A DNA stretch of 64,000 nt from Gottschalkia acidurici 9a (GTDB taxonomy: Bacteria; Bacillota; Clostridia; Tissierellales; Gottschalkiaceae). Positions 8,081-17,464 of this stretch are shown here, in pieces. The position numbers and the translations under genes are program-made. Within the stretch, counting starts at the first letter, position 1. The number at the start of each line of letters is the position of its first letter. The notes beneath the pieces are model-generated. The model saw nothing but the letters and a program-made list of their open reading frames with translations, was not told the DNA's origin and made no database searches. The stretch covers positions 558,001 to 622,000 of the forward strand of contig NC_018664.1 in assembly GCF_000299355.1 (NCBI RefSeq), read 5' to 3'.

Positions 8081-8938
8081 ATGGAAGAATATTATGAAAA
8101 ATTGAAGGAGATAGAGCCTGTTGACAAACTGTTTGATTATATACGCATTATAGATATTAAAGATAAAAGTGTATTTTATGAACAGCGTATAAATTCTTCT
8201 TTAATTTCTGTTCCACCATTTGTTTATAAAAAAAGACAGGAGTTATATAACAATTGTATTGCAAGAAACAAAGCCATTTATCAAGTTGAACAAGAGGGAC
8301 AGCTTTTACTGCTTTTTGCAGTACTACCTGTTAGCATAGATAAAGAGAAGCTTGTTATGGAGTGCATAGCTAATATAACTGGAAGGATAACAATAAATGG
8401 ATCGTTAGATGAAAGTGCTAATGCTTTGAATAACGCATATAGGTTATCTGTTACTGATGAATTGACAGGATTATATAACCGAAGATATATTAACCATACT
8501 CTACCACTTGATATTGCTGACTGTGTTAATCAGGAGATACCCTTGTCAGTGCTATTTACAGATTTAGATTATTTCAAAGAAATCAACGATGACTATGGTC
8601 ATTCAGCAGGAGACTATTTTTTATATGAGTTTGCAATAGAGTTGAGGAAAAACATTCGTAAGGATGTGGATTGGATAGCACGTTACGGTGGAGATGAATT
8701 TTTACTGTGCCTAATAGGAGTAAACAACTCAAAAGCAAAAACAATTGCGGATCAGATCAGAAAATCCATAGAGCAAAAAATCTTTGTCTATGATGGAAAT
8801 GAAATAAAGACAACTTGTAGTATTGGAGTCTATACACTCAGTCAATTTCATGATCTTCCTACTTCTGACTATATTTTAAAAGAAGTTGATAATCATCTTT
8901 ATAAGGCAAAAAAATCAGGAAGAAACAAAGTCATGTAA
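8081..8938 (+). CDS. GGDEF diguanylate cyclase
   Basis: 285 residues. The C-terminal domain (about 120-285) makes c-di-GMP from two GTP: it has DELTGLYNRRYI, TDLDYFKEINDDYGHSAGD and an intact RYGGDEF. The inhibitory I-site position reads KDVD rather than RxxD, so product inhibition through that site is doubtful. The first 110 residues have no membrane segment and form a small PAS-like or unknown sensor. Divergent from the XRE gene and probably controlled by it through the shared repeats. The ribosome-binding site GGGAGGGAG is strong. Confidence 0.92.
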   Translation: MEEYYEKLKEIEPVDKLFDYIRIIDIKDKSVFYEQRINSSLISVPPFVYKKRQELYNNCIARNKAIYQVEQEGQLLLLFAVLPVSIDKEKLVMECIANITGRITINGSLDESANALNNAYRLSVTDELTGLYNRRYINHTLPLDIADCVNQEIPLSVLFTDLDYFKEINDDYGHSAGDYFLYEFAIELRKNIRKDVDWIARYGGDEFLLCLIGVNNSKAKTIADQIRKSIEQKIFVYDGNEIKTTCSIGVYTLSQFHDLPTSDYILKEVDNHLYKAKKSGRNKVM

Positions 8939-8989
8939 AAAGTAAAAATTATATTTGTATTAGTATTAAATAAAATATTTGAACTATTG

Positions 8990-9046
8990 AAAAAAAGGTT
9001 GTTATGTGACTAATGAAACTATTAGTCACATAACAACCTTTTTTAT
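8990..9046 (+). terminator. Long perfect terminator hairpin after the GGDEF gene
   Basis: A 24-bp perfect stem (AAAAAAGGTTGTTATGTGAC arm onward) with a six-base loop and a T-run. Symmetric A/T flanks allow two-way action. Bases 9047-9293 beyond it hold no recognised feature. Confidence 0.85.
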
Positions 9047-9293
9047 ATCAGAAAATTTAGAAGAGGTTTAATTCTTTTATAGTAGGCCTTTCAGTGAAGC
9101 TGTTTGCATACTTAATGTTATATATAGACTTAAGCTATTCTTGTAATAGGATACGAAAAAATATAATATCTAAAGTTACTTTTTAATGAATTTATTATAC
9201 TAAGATTAACAATAATTCAAAGTAAGACTATTTTTAAAATAAAAGCTATAAGAGGTTTAGCTAAACTTAACATAAGACAATACCAAACTAGAA

Positions 9294-9851
9294 CTAAAGG
9301 TACTTATCTGTTACTGACAAAATACTCTTTACGTTCACACTATACTTTTTCATAGTTAATAATAATATGCTTTCCTCTAAAGAGGATAGAGTAGCAAGAA
9401 CTCCAGTTATTATCATGAGTATATAATGAATATTGTTAAGAGCAATACTGGTGGCTATAATTATAAAGAGAGCAAGACCTGAAAGTTTATTTCCAATGGT
9501 ATGTAAGCTTCCTAACTGCTTAAATTTAAACAAAGTCAAAAGTAGATTAAATACTTTAATTGCTGCAATTATAATTATCCATATAAAAATATAATTATCT
9601 AATTTTACTTTCATTTTATATAACAATACGAATAGACTAACACTGAAGAAGAAAAAATCAGCTAAGCTATCAAGTTTTGCTCCTAGTTTAGACTTCACAT
9701 TAAAAGATCGTGCTATATATCCATCTGCTACATCACTAATTCCACCTAGAAACAGTAATGTTATTAAAAAAAATGGTTTTTTTAATGAAGAGATCATGAG
9801 AAATGACAAAATGATTCTTAAAAAAGAAATTAAATTAGGTATATATTTCAT
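9294..9851 (-). CDS. CDP-alcohol phosphatidyltransferase family membrane enzyme
   Basis: 185 residues, mostly hydrophobic, with about six membrane segments. The family motif is complete: SDVADGYIAR followed by GAKLDSLAD, supplying the four aspartates that bind the metal and CDP. Enzymes of this family make phosphatidylglycerophosphate, phosphatidylserine or related lipids by displacing CMP from CDP-diacylglycerol. Which alcohol is used cannot be read from sequence; size and N-terminus (MKYIPNLISFLRI) resemble PgsA-like proteins. Monocistronic on the minus strand. Confidence 0.88.
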   Translation of the reverse strand: MKYIPNLISFLRIILSFLMISSLKKPFFLITLLFLGGISDVADGYIARSFNVKSKLGAKLDSLADFFFFSVSLFVLLYKMKVKLDNYIFIWIIIIAAIKVFNLLLTLFKFKQLGSLHTIGNKLSGLALFIIIATSIALNNIHYILMIITGVLATLSSLEESILLLTMKKYSVNVKSILSVTDKYL

Positions 9852-10110
9852 AGATTTATTTTCCTTCTTGATAATTATAATTTACCTAATTGTATCATAT
9901 ATATGCTTGTATACTTATAAGAAAAATACATTAAAATAAGGTTTTTAAAAATCATAGATAGGTAAATAAAAGCTATTGCTTTATATAGTTTTAAAATAAC
10001 TCTAGAATATATACTTCTAGATAGTAACAATAGAAGTATAGAACGAAAAATTATGAGAATAGCCTAATATTAAGATCAAATAAAAATCTATTATAGCATC
10101 AAAAAACAAC
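9852..10110. other. Divergent intergenic region, little structure
   Basis: AT-rich spacer between the minus-strand phosphatidyltransferase and the plus-strand peptidase. Promoters for both are expected. No RNA motif or protein remnant is seen. Confidence 0.4.
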
Positions 10111-10139
10111 TTGAAACCCAAACAAAAATATAGTTAAAT
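10111..10139 (+). promoter_or_regulatory. Candidate sigma-A promoter of the M28 peptidase gene
   Basis: TTGAAA, a 17-base spacer, then TTAAAT; 33 bases before the TTG start. Confidence 0.4.
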
Positions 10140-10172
10140 AATATGAAACTATATTTAGGAGGATGTGAATAA

Positions 10173-12296
10173 TTGAAAAAGAATTTAAAAGGTATTGCTA
10201 TTTTACTTGTCATAACATATCTTTTTACTGCATGTAATAATAGCAATACAAAGAGCAAAACTATTGAGGAAGTAAATAAAGCTTATTTATCAAAGGTAGA
10301 TGTTGACTATTCTTTTAGCTTTGCAAAAAGTTTAGAGGAGTTTAAAACTAATGAAAAGCTAGGTTATAGGACATCTGGTTCAGATGCAGAAATAAAAACA
10401 GGAAATAAAATTTATGAGGAAATGAAAAAAATTGGACTAGAAGAAGTAACAAGAGATAAGTTTAACACTGATAAATGGGAATTTGAGAAAGCAGAAATGA
10501 TGTTTAAAGATAAGGATGGAAAAGAGCATATTGCTGTTTTAGGAGGTTATCAAACTAATTTTGATACTAAAGGTGTTAAAGAATATGAAATTATTTATGC
10601 TGGAAAAGGTACGAAAAATGATCTTGAAAAGCTTGACGTTAAAGATAAACTAGTTTTAATAGATATAAATCAAAATGAAGAATGGTGGGTAAATTATCCT
10701 ACCTATCAAGCTCACTTAAAAGGAGCAGCTGCAGTTATAACTGTGCAAGAAGGCGGATATGCTGAAATTGATCCAAAGGCACTAAACGCACAAGATATTT
10801 GTGGGCCAGCATATGCACCAGCATTTTCTATGTCTAAAGTAGATTCACAAGTACTAAAAGACGCAATAGAATCAGGTGAAAATGATTCAGTAACAGTTAA
10901 TTTCGATGCTAAATCAACTGTTACTTTAAATCAAGAAACATATAATCACTATGGTAAAATTATCGGTAAGGATCCAGATTCATATATAATTTTATCAGCT
11001 CATTATGACTCTTATTTTTCAGGTTTTCAAGATGACAATGCGGCTATTGGACTTATGTTAGGGGTTGCAAAGGGTCTTATAGATAGTGGTTATAAGCCAG
11101 AAAAAACTATTATATTTAATGCGCTTGCAGCTGAAGAATGGGGAGTATCAAATACTCGTTATGACTGGTCAACTGGAGCATATAATCAAGTATTCAGAGT
11201 TCATCCAGAATGGGCGGGAAAAGCTGTTGCAAATATGAATTTTGAACTTCCAGCTTATGAGCACACTTCTGCTGATGAGATTCGATCAGTTTATGAGTTA
11301 CAAAAATATCTTGAGAAGTTCACACCAAGTGTACCTAAGATAGATGGAGTTTATAAAGATGGAATATCAGTAGTTTCACCACTTAGAACATGGTCAGATG
11401 ACTTTTCATTTTCTATAGCAGGTATTCCAGCACTTAGAAACGATTTTCAAGATAGTGAATTTATGAGAACTCATTATCACTCACAGTTTGATAATGAAGA
11501 TACTTATAATCAAAATGCACTATCGTTCCACCAAAACCTATATGGGTTGTTAGCAATATACTATGATAGAACTGCAGTGGTTCCACTGGACTTTACTGTT
11601 AGATTAAGCGAACTGAAGAATAGTATAAATAAAGATATATTTGATAAATCTCAAGTATCTTCAAATGGACTTATCTCTGAAATAGATAAAGCAACTGGAT
11701 TTGCTAAAGATATAAATAGTAAAGTGAATAAAATAAATGAAGAATATATGGAATCATTAAATAGTGGAGATACTAAAACTGCTAAAAGATTATACGATGA
11801 AAGTAGATCGTTAAACAAAGAACTTTTAAAGGTATTTAAATTTGCACAAGATAATCTAGTAAAACTTACATGGGAAGATGAGCCAATTTTTCCACATCAG
11901 CATTCACAGAGTAACATAGAGAATTTAATATTATCTATTGAATCATTAGAAAAAGGTGATATAAAGACTGCTGTTGATGATCATTTATATAAGATCGATA
12001 ACAACTGGTACGGATATAGTTTTGATAAAGATGTTTATAATTACTTTACTAATTATGTTCTAGATCAACCTTCAGAAAGATTAATGTGGGGTGACGGTAG
12101 AATAGTAGATCATGAAGATTTATATGACACTATAAATTCTCTTTTACAAAAATACGATCAGACAAATGCAGATGTATCAGATGAGCTAAAGTCATTAAAG
12201 GAAGCTTTAGAAAGACAGAAACAAGTTCTTAAAACATCTGTTGAACAAGAATCTAAAAGTGTAAAAACAATTGGTGAAATGTTATCCAAACTATAG
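10173..12296 (+). CDS. M28-family zinc aminopeptidase lipoprotein with PA domain
   Basis: 707 residues from a TTG start after TTTAGGAGGATG. The N-terminus is a lipoprotein signal with lipobox LFTAC (Cys21), so the enzyme is anchored on the outer face of the membrane. A protease-associated domain (about 110-240) precedes the M28 core, where H277-x-D279, D287/D288, E321/E322 and a late histidine (near THYHSQFDNEDTY) form the di-zinc centre. The last 200 residues are helical and specific to this type. It probably trims peptides outside the cell. No partner gene is adjacent. Confidence 0.88.
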   Translation: MKKNLKGIAILLVITYLFTACNNSNTKSKTIEEVNKAYLSKVDVDYSFSFAKSLEEFKTNEKLGYRTSGSDAEIKTGNKIYEEMKKIGLEEVTRDKFNTDKWEFEKAEMMFKDKDGKEHIAVLGGYQTNFDTKGVKEYEIIYAGKGTKNDLEKLDVKDKLVLIDINQNEEWWVNYPTYQAHLKGAAAVITVQEGGYAEIDPKALNAQDICGPAYAPAFSMSKVDSQVLKDAIESGENDSVTVNFDAKSTVTLNQETYNHYGKIIGKDPDSYIILSAHYDSYFSGFQDDNAAIGLMLGVAKGLIDSGYKPEKTIIFNALAAEEWGVSNTRYDWSTGAYNQVFRVHPEWAGKAVANMNFELPAYEHTSADEIRSVYELQKYLEKFTPSVPKIDGVYKDGISVVSPLRTWSDDFSFSIAGIPALRNDFQDSEFMRTHYHSQFDNEDTYNQNALSFHQNLYGLLAIYYDRTAVVPLDFTVRLSELKNSINKDIFDKSQVSSNGLISEIDKATGFAKDINSKVNKINEEYMESLNSGDTKTAKRLYDESRSLNKELLKVFKFAQDNLVKLTWEDEPIFPHQHSQSNIENLILSIESLEKGDIKTAVDDHLYKIDNNWYGYSFDKDVYNYFTNYVLDQPSERLMWGDGRIVDHEDLYDTINSLLQKYDQTNADVSDELKSLKEALERQKQVLKTSVEQESKSVKTIGEMLSKL

Positions 12297-12323
12297 GAAT
12301 AGTTATTTAGTTTAATACTATAT

Positions 12324-12376
12324 AAAGACCTCAGCTTACGATAAAGAAATTTAGAGTTAGCTGAGGTCTTTTATAA
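12324..12376 (+). terminator. Intrinsic terminator of the M28 peptidase gene
   Basis: Stem AAAGACCTCAGCT / AGCTGAGGTCTTT with a 22-base loop, then TATAAT. Confidence 0.75.
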
Positions 12377-13064
12377 TATTGATAAGATGAAGAATAAATA
12401 AGTCTATTATATATCTAATCGAAAGAAATAATATTTAAGTTAATTACAAATTGAATAAATATCAATGATAAATTAATTGCGAAGATTAATGAAAGGAAAC
12501 TTGTAAAGATTAAGTACTTAGTAAAGAAAAAATATAGAGTGGTAAGATAAGTAATAAACTTTTTGAATAAAAATGTTACTTCCGCATATCGAGAGTAGCA
12601 TTTTTTATTGGATATAACAATTACGCAGAACTAAACTTATTTATGTACTTGTTTAGATCTGCGCAAAAATTTAGGGATTAGAATATGGGGTTTAGTTATG
12701 TATATGACATTGGATGAGCAATATATTCATGAAATGTTAGAAAAATACTTAATATGAAGTATAGAAGTATAGTTGTCGAGTCCTAATATAGGTTGTTGTA
12801 TGATTAATTGAAAAATATTAAGTTAAAATAAGTAAATAGTGAGTGAAAATATATAAAAATAATTGTGTAGAATAACGCTAATATTAGAGAGAAGAATTAT
12901 GAAACATACTTTTATTAAATATTACTTAAGAGCTAAAGATACTATTCCTTATAAACTAAAGAATAACCAGAAAGCATGAAAAATGACTATTGTTAAGATA
13001 TATAATTTAATATTAAAAATATAGAGAATATAACAAATGGTAAAGAATAAAGGAGTTGTTGAAA
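12377..13064. other. Intergenic stretch with orphan terminator-like hairpin and two tiny possible ORFs
   Basis: No clear gene. Bases 12570-12606 form a terminator-like hairpin (AAAATGTTAC / GTAGCATTTT then T-run) with no gene before it. ATG 12698-12757 gives a 19-residue frame (MYMTLDEQ...) without a ribosome-binding site. ATG 12899-12979 gives 26 residues (MKHTFIKYYL...) after GAGAGAAG and ends 85 bases before the alarmone synthetase. Neither is recognised. Confidence 0.35.
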
Positions 13065-13811
13065 ATGCAAGAGATTCAAGATATAGATCTTATGCAACTA
13101 CAATCATTTAAAACAGACTTGACTAGATTTATGATGTATTATAAATTTGCAATGGATGAAATTAATACAAAGATTAATATTTTACAACAAGAATTTCAGT
13201 ATATTCATAGCTATAATCCTATTGAACATGTAAACTCGCGACTTAAGACACCAGAAAGTATTTTAAAAAAAGTTTATAGAAAAGGATATGAGTGTTCATT
13301 ACATTCTATAAAAGAAAACATTCGAGATATAGCTGGAATTAGAATTATTTGTTCATTCATTTCTGATATTTATGAAATAAGTAATATGCTACAAAAACAA
13401 AATGATATAAAATTAATAGAATGCAAGGATTATATAAAAAATCCTAAGCCTAATGGATATAAAAGCTTACACCTAATATTAGAAATTCCTATTTTTATGT
13501 CTGATAGAGTAGAGAATATTTGTGTTGAAGTTCAAATTCGTACTATTGCTATGGATTTCTGGGCAAGCTTAGAGCATAAAATTTATTATAAGTATGATAA
13601 AGAGATTCCTGAAAAAATGCTAATAGAACTTAAGGGAGCAGCAGACTCAGTAGCAGAGTTAGATCAAAAAATGGAGAACATCCATAAGGAAATGAAGCAA
13701 ATTAAGGAAGACGATGACTTTATTAGTAACACTCAGGAGCTTCTGATTAATAATGAAAAATTTCATATTCCTTATGAACTTTTCGCACGTAGTTTAAGTA
13801 AAATAGAGTGA
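13065..13811 (+). CDS. Small alarmone synthetase (RelQ/YjbM-like GTP pyrophosphokinase)
   Basis: 248 residues. The single RelA/SpoT synthetase domain carries RIKTPESI-type substrate contacts (SRLKTPESILKKVYRKG), DIAGIRIICSF, PKPNGYKSLH and the EVQIRTIAMDFWASLEHKI signature. There is no HD hydrolase, TGS or ACT domain, so it makes but does not degrade (p)ppGpp. A coiled-coil tail (about 195-225) suits the tetrameric RelQ type. ATG 13065 is preferred because it lies 10 bases after AAAGGAG; the in-frame TTG codons at 13056 and 13059 are too close to it. Monocistronic. Confidence 0.92.
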   Translation: MQEIQDIDLMQLQSFKTDLTRFMMYYKFAMDEINTKINILQQEFQYIHSYNPIEHVNSRLKTPESILKKVYRKGYECSLHSIKENIRDIAGIRIICSFISDIYEISNMLQKQNDIKLIECKDYIKNPKPNGYKSLHLILEIPIFMSDRVENICVEVQIRTIAMDFWASLEHKIYYKYDKEIPEKMLIELKGAADSVAELDQKMENIHKEMKQIKEDDDFISNTQELLINNEKFHIPYELFARSLSKIE

Positions 13812-13852
13812 CTACCTATGATAATGATGCTGGTTAAATAATAAAAATTCAT

Positions 13853-13890
13853 AAAAAACACCTATAGTTTTTTCTATAGGTGTTTTTTGT
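13853..13890 (+). terminator. Intrinsic terminator of the alarmone synthetase gene
   Basis: Perfect stem AAAAAACACCTATAG / CTATAGGTGTTTTTT around a short T loop. Confidence 0.85.
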
Positions 13891-14284
13891 GCTTTATAGT
13901 TTAGAAATGTTTAAGTTACTCTAAAAACTATTTTTTTACTTAGGAGTCTAAAACTAAACAAGGTAATTAATTAAATAAAGGAGATATGGAATGAGAAACT
14001 AAAAGTGTTCTAATAGCTCCTAATACAATGTGTATAAAGAGTTAACTCTGTTTATTTTATTAAACTAGAATAAAAATTATCAATAAGGCTGTATCTAGAA
14101 GGGGTAGCTTTTGTGGATGATGATTTAAAATATTAAGACGGTTTTGATTAGAGTTATTTATAGACTTTATAGTAATAAGATATTGCAAACAACTTAATCA
14201 TTTAGAGAATATATGATTAACAATAGTAGGATATTTATAACCTATAAGGGTTAGAATACAGATATAAAAAATGTAAAGTAATTG
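13891..14284. other. Intergenic stretch, nothing recognised
   Basis: About 390 AT-rich bases with no long frame, RNA motif or protein remnant before the promoter at 14285. Confidence 0.4.
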
Positions 14285-14313
14285 TTGACATATGAAAAAA
14301 GAAGTATTATTAT
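14285..14313 (+). promoter_or_regulatory. Strong sigma-A promoter of the DrrAB-like exporter
   Basis: TTGACA at 14285-14290, exactly 17 bases, then TATTAT at 14308-14313. Transcription should begin near 14320, just before the GC-rich palindrome. Confidence 0.7.
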
Positions 14314-14325
14314 AAAGATAAACAC

Positions 14326-14348
14326 CGACCCCTATGGGGGAGGGGTCG
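14326..14348 (+). promoter_or_regulatory. GC-rich palindrome at the transcription start (operator or 5' hairpin)
   Basis: CGACCCC and GGGGTCG flank TATGGGGGA. It is the only G/C block in several hundred bases and lies right after the promoter. The core CCCCTATGGGG resembles operators of CsoR/RcnR-type (DUF156) repressors. As RNA it would form a 7-bp stem at the 5' end, with no T-run, so it is not a terminator. Confidence 0.5.
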
Positions 14349-14410
14349 AAATGAAATTATTATAAAAACTTCAACTATAAAATTTATCTAGATAAGAAAG
14401 GAGCGATATA

Positions 14411-15382
14411 ATGTCAAACAATATTTTGGAAGTAAAAAATTTAAGAAAAGAATTTACATTAAGTAAAGATCGAAAGATCAAAGCAGTTAAAGGCATAAGC
14501 TTTGATGTAAGACGAGGAGAGGTATTTGGATTTTTAGGACCAAATGGTGCAGGAAAAAGTACTACTATAAGTATGCTTACAACACAGAAAGAGGCTACAT
14601 CTGGTGATATTCTTATTGATGGAGAATCTTTAGTGAAAAATCCAGCTCATGCCCGTAGAAAGATTGGTGTCGTAGCTCAACATAATAACTTAGATAGAGG
14701 ATTAACTGCACGAGAAAATCTTATATACCATGCGAAATATTTTGGAATAGATAATGTAACTGCAAATAAAAGAGCTGATGAATATCTTGAAAAGTTTGGT
14801 CTAACAGATCGTCAACATGATTATGTTAGAAGTTATTCTGGTGGAATGGCACAACGATTAAAGATTGCAAGAGCAATTATGCATAATCCTGATATCTTGT
14901 TTCTAGATGAACCGACAACTGGTTTAGATCCTAGCTACAGAACTATTTTATGGGAACAAATGTTAGCTTTAAACAAAGCAGGTACAACTATATTTTTAAC
15001 AACTCACTATATGGAAGAGCCTGAGAAATTATGCGATAGAATTGCAATAGTTGATCAGGGAGAGCTAAAGGGAATTGGTACTGCTGATGAATTGAAGGCT
15101 TTAATTCCTACTAACAATATAGTAACTATAAAATTAGCTGAATTGAAAAACGATTTTGTGAAAAAGGCTAAAACATTACCAGATGTTAAAAATGCTGTTA
15201 TTCAAAATGGATTATTGCTTCTATATATGAAAAATGAACATCCTGATTTCAATAACATTCTTGAATGGGTAAAAACACTAAATACTTCATTACAAAATAT
15301 AAGCTTAAGTACAAGTACACTTGATGATGTGTTTATTCACTTAACTGGAAAGGGGAGTGTAGGCAATGGCGAAAGTAAATAA
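14411..15382 (+). CDS. ABC exporter ATP-binding protein, DrrA-like
   Basis: 323 residues. Walker A GPNGAGKST (about 46-54), Q-loop VVAQHNNLD, signature YSGGMAQR, Walker B ILFLDEPTTGLDP and switch histidine TTHYMEE are all intact. The 90-residue C-terminal extension is typical of the DrrA/NodI branch, which powers export of drugs or lipids with one ABC-2 permease. The downstream permease overlaps by 17 bases, so they are translated together. Confidence 0.92.
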   Translation: MSNNILEVKNLRKEFTLSKDRKIKAVKGISFDVRRGEVFGFLGPNGAGKSTTISMLTTQKEATSGDILIDGESLVKNPAHARRKIGVVAQHNNLDRGLTARENLIYHAKYFGIDNVTANKRADEYLEKFGLTDRQHDYVRSYSGGMAQRLKIARAIMHNPDILFLDEPTTGLDPSYRTILWEQMLALNKAGTTIFLTTHYMEEPEKLCDRIAIVDQGELKGIGTADELKALIPTNNIVTIKLAELKNDFVKKAKTLPDVKNAVIQNGLLLLYMKNEHPDFNNILEWVKTLNTSLQNISLSTSTLDDVFIHLTGKGSVGNGESK

Positions 15383-16181
15383 TGATAAGAAATATAAAAA
15401 TGTGACATGGACGTCTTTTAAAACAATGGTTAAACGAGACTTAGTAATACAGGCTCGCGATAAGTGGGAGTTTGTTTTTCGTGTGGCAATGCTACCATTC
15501 ATACTGATATTAGCATACGGATATATACTACCAAAGATAGGTTTAGTACCAAGCACATTTCCAACTCAAATGTTCTCAGGAATGGTTGGAATGAGTATGA
15601 TTGTTACAGGAATACATGGTACTGGAGTTCCTCTTACAATGGATTTTAATAACTCTAGGGAGATAGAAGATAGACTGATGGCTCCAGTTAATATTAGAAC
15701 AGTTGCACTAGCAAAAATGTTTGTAGGTATTATAGAATCTTGGATTGGTGGATTAATAGTACTACCTTTTTCTTTAATTCTAATGGGAAGTTCTTTAGAC
15801 GTTACAATAAACCTTGAAAATATTCTAATCCTAATTCCTATATTATTGCTTACATCTATTGCATCAGCAACATTAGGACTACTGGTAGGAACTATTATTA
15901 AGCCAATGCAAATTGCAGCTATGTTTCCGGGTTTCTTAATGCCAATGGTATTTTTAGGAGCTATATTCTTCTCTTGGAGTGACTTAAGTGCAACACCAAT
16001 TATTCAGAAGTTGGTATTAATTAATCCTTTAGTATATGTAAATGAAGCTTTAAGGTCAATATTGACTCCACAAATACCTCATATGCCATTACAATTTAGT
16101 ACTTTAGGTATAGTTCTAAGTATCTTAATTATGGGGTATTTTGGAGGAAAAAGATTTATGAGAATGGCCAAAGGAGCTTAA
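15366..16181 (+). CDS. ABC-2 family permease, DrrB-like
   Basis: 271 residues with six predicted membrane helices and the ABC-2 signature near the C-terminal half (LINPLVYVNEALRSIL). It forms the membrane part of the exporter with the preceding ATPase. The start lies inside the 3' end of the ATPase gene, after AAAGGGGAG. The cargo is unknown; DrrAB relatives export antibiotics, and a metal or thiol-responsive operator lies upstream of the operon. Confidence 0.9.
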   Translation: MAKVNNDKKYKNVTWTSFKTMVKRDLVIQARDKWEFVFRVAMLPFILILAYGYILPKIGLVPSTFPTQMFSGMVGMSMIVTGIHGTGVPLTMDFNNSREIEDRLMAPVNIRTVALAKMFVGIIESWIGGLIVLPFSLILMGSSLDVTINLENILILIPILLLTSIASATLGLLVGTIIKPMQIAAMFPGFLMPMVFLGAIFFSWSDLSATPIIQKLVLINPLVYVNEALRSILTPQIPHMPLQFSTLGIVLSILIMGYFGGKRFMRMAKGA

Positions 16182-16296
16182 AACTATGAATATCAAGCAG
16201 AAATAATCACTACAGTTAATAGCAATAGCAAGAGATGAAACAGAATCAGTAATAAAAATGTATCTATTATAATAAAGCATTAATAAGTTTTTACTT

Positions 16297-16328
16297 TTAA
16301 ACTCATGGGTTTTCCCATGAGTTTTTTA
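16297..16328 (+). terminator. Intrinsic terminator of the DrrAB-like operon
   Basis: AAACTCATGGG TTTT CCCATGAGTTTTTT, perfect stem. The remaining bases to 16499 hold only the spacer to traX. Confidence 0.85.
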
Positions 16329-16499
16329 GCGTTAAAAGATAGAATAACTTAAATAAATATAGGAAAATTAAGCTCTACTTTAAACCTAAACAACTATTAG
16401 TTAAATAATTAAGGTTTATTTAATATTAAAGTTATCATCAGTTAAGTTTACTTATCTATAATTGAAATGAGATAATAAGTTAGAAGGAGGATAATAAAA

Positions 16500-17309
16500 A
16501 TGAAAGAAAAAGGACTTACGGGATTTCAATTAAAGATAATAGGACTAATACTTATGATATTTGATCATATTTACTCGCTTTTTGGAGCTATAGGCAATAT
16601 ACCTGTAGTTTTTAAATGGGCAGGAAGAATAGTAGCACCTATATTTATATTTATGACAGTAGAGGGGTATGTGCATACCAGAAATAAGAAAAAATATATG
16701 CTTAGACTTTATTTAGCATCAGTTTTAATGAGTATAGGAAATGATTTAGTTTATAAATACTTTAGTAGAGCAGATGGTGCAATATTATCAAATAATATAT
16801 TTGCTACTTTATTTTTAATTACTTTGTATTTATGTATTATAGATTTTATTAAAAATGCTATGAACAAAAAAAGCACTTTGAAGATAGCTTTAGGTGTAGT
16901 ATTACTCATATTACCTATAGCTTTGTCAGTAGCTTTTATCATTCTTATGAGCAATATGAGTAACATAAGCATTTTATCATATTTAATGCGTTTAATTCCA
17001 TTACCTATTCTTGTTGAAGGTGGACCATTGTTTATACTTATAGGTATATTCATGTATTTATTAAGAGAAAACAGAAAGAACGTATTTATAGTATACACGA
17101 TAATGAGTTTAGCTCTTATGTTTACAGGCGAATTAAGTATTAAAACAATTCTATTTAATAATTATCAGTGGATGATGGTTTTCGCAGCACCACTAATGCA
17201 TTTGTATAATGGTCAAAAAGGAAGAGGAATGAAGTATTTATTCTATATTTTCTATCCAGCTCACATTTATATTTTTTACATTGCTTCAAGCTTAATGATG
17301 AAGAGATAA
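16500..17309 (+). CDS. traX: TraX-family membrane protein
   Basis: 269 residues with about eight membrane helices. The start (LTGFQLKIIGLILMIFDHIY) and RIVAPIFIFMTVEGYVHTR are the TraX family core. TraX of the F plasmid acetylates the N-terminus of pilin; chromosomal Firmicute homologues have no conjugation genes nearby, as here, and are presumed membrane acyltransferases of unknown substrate. The start follows AGAAGGAGG. Monocistronic, with a perfect terminator. Confidence 0.88.
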   Translation: MKEKGLTGFQLKIIGLILMIFDHIYSLFGAIGNIPVVFKWAGRIVAPIFIFMTVEGYVHTRNKKKYMLRLYLASVLMSIGNDLVYKYFSRADGAILSNNIFATLFLITLYLCIIDFIKNAMNKKSTLKIALGVVLLILPIALSVAFIILMSNMSNISILSYLMRLIPLPILVEGGPLFILIGIFMYLLRENRKNVFIVYTIMSLALMFTGELSIKTILFNNYQWMMVFAAPLMHLYNGQKGRGMKYLFYIFYPAHIYIFYIASSLMMKR

Positions 17310-17312
17310 AAT

Positions 17313-17351
17313 AAAAGGAGGTCGTAAACTAGTTTACGACCTCCTTTTATT
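17313..17351 (+). terminator. Intrinsic terminator of traX
   Basis: A perfect 36-bp palindrome, AAAAGGAGGTCGTAAACT and its complement, then TATTTT. The arm contains AGGAGG, so the RNA hairpin also hides a Shine-Dalgarno-like sequence. Confidence 0.85.
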
Positions 17352-17386
17352 TTATAAAATCATAACTTTTAAATTGTAAGATTTAA

Positions 17387-17445
17387 TTAAGATTAATGTT
17401 ATTAAGAGTTAAGAGTGAGGAGTTAAGATAGTATTGCGGTTAAGA
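17387..17445 (+). promoter_or_regulatory. Five TTAAGA repeats ahead of the ABC/two-component unit
   Basis: TTAAGA occurs at 17387, 17402, 17409, 17423 and 17440; the third and fourth are within GAGTTAAGA. All are on the same strand just before the first gene. They could be direct-repeat sites for the OmpR-type regulator encoded in the same unit, but the region is AT-rich and chance contributes. Confidence 0.35.
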
Positions 17446-17464
17446 AAAGGGAGGAGGAAAAATA

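Noticed and set aside
12698-12757. 19-residue ORF
   Set aside because: No ribosome-binding site and no recognised family; mentioned only in the intergenic entry.
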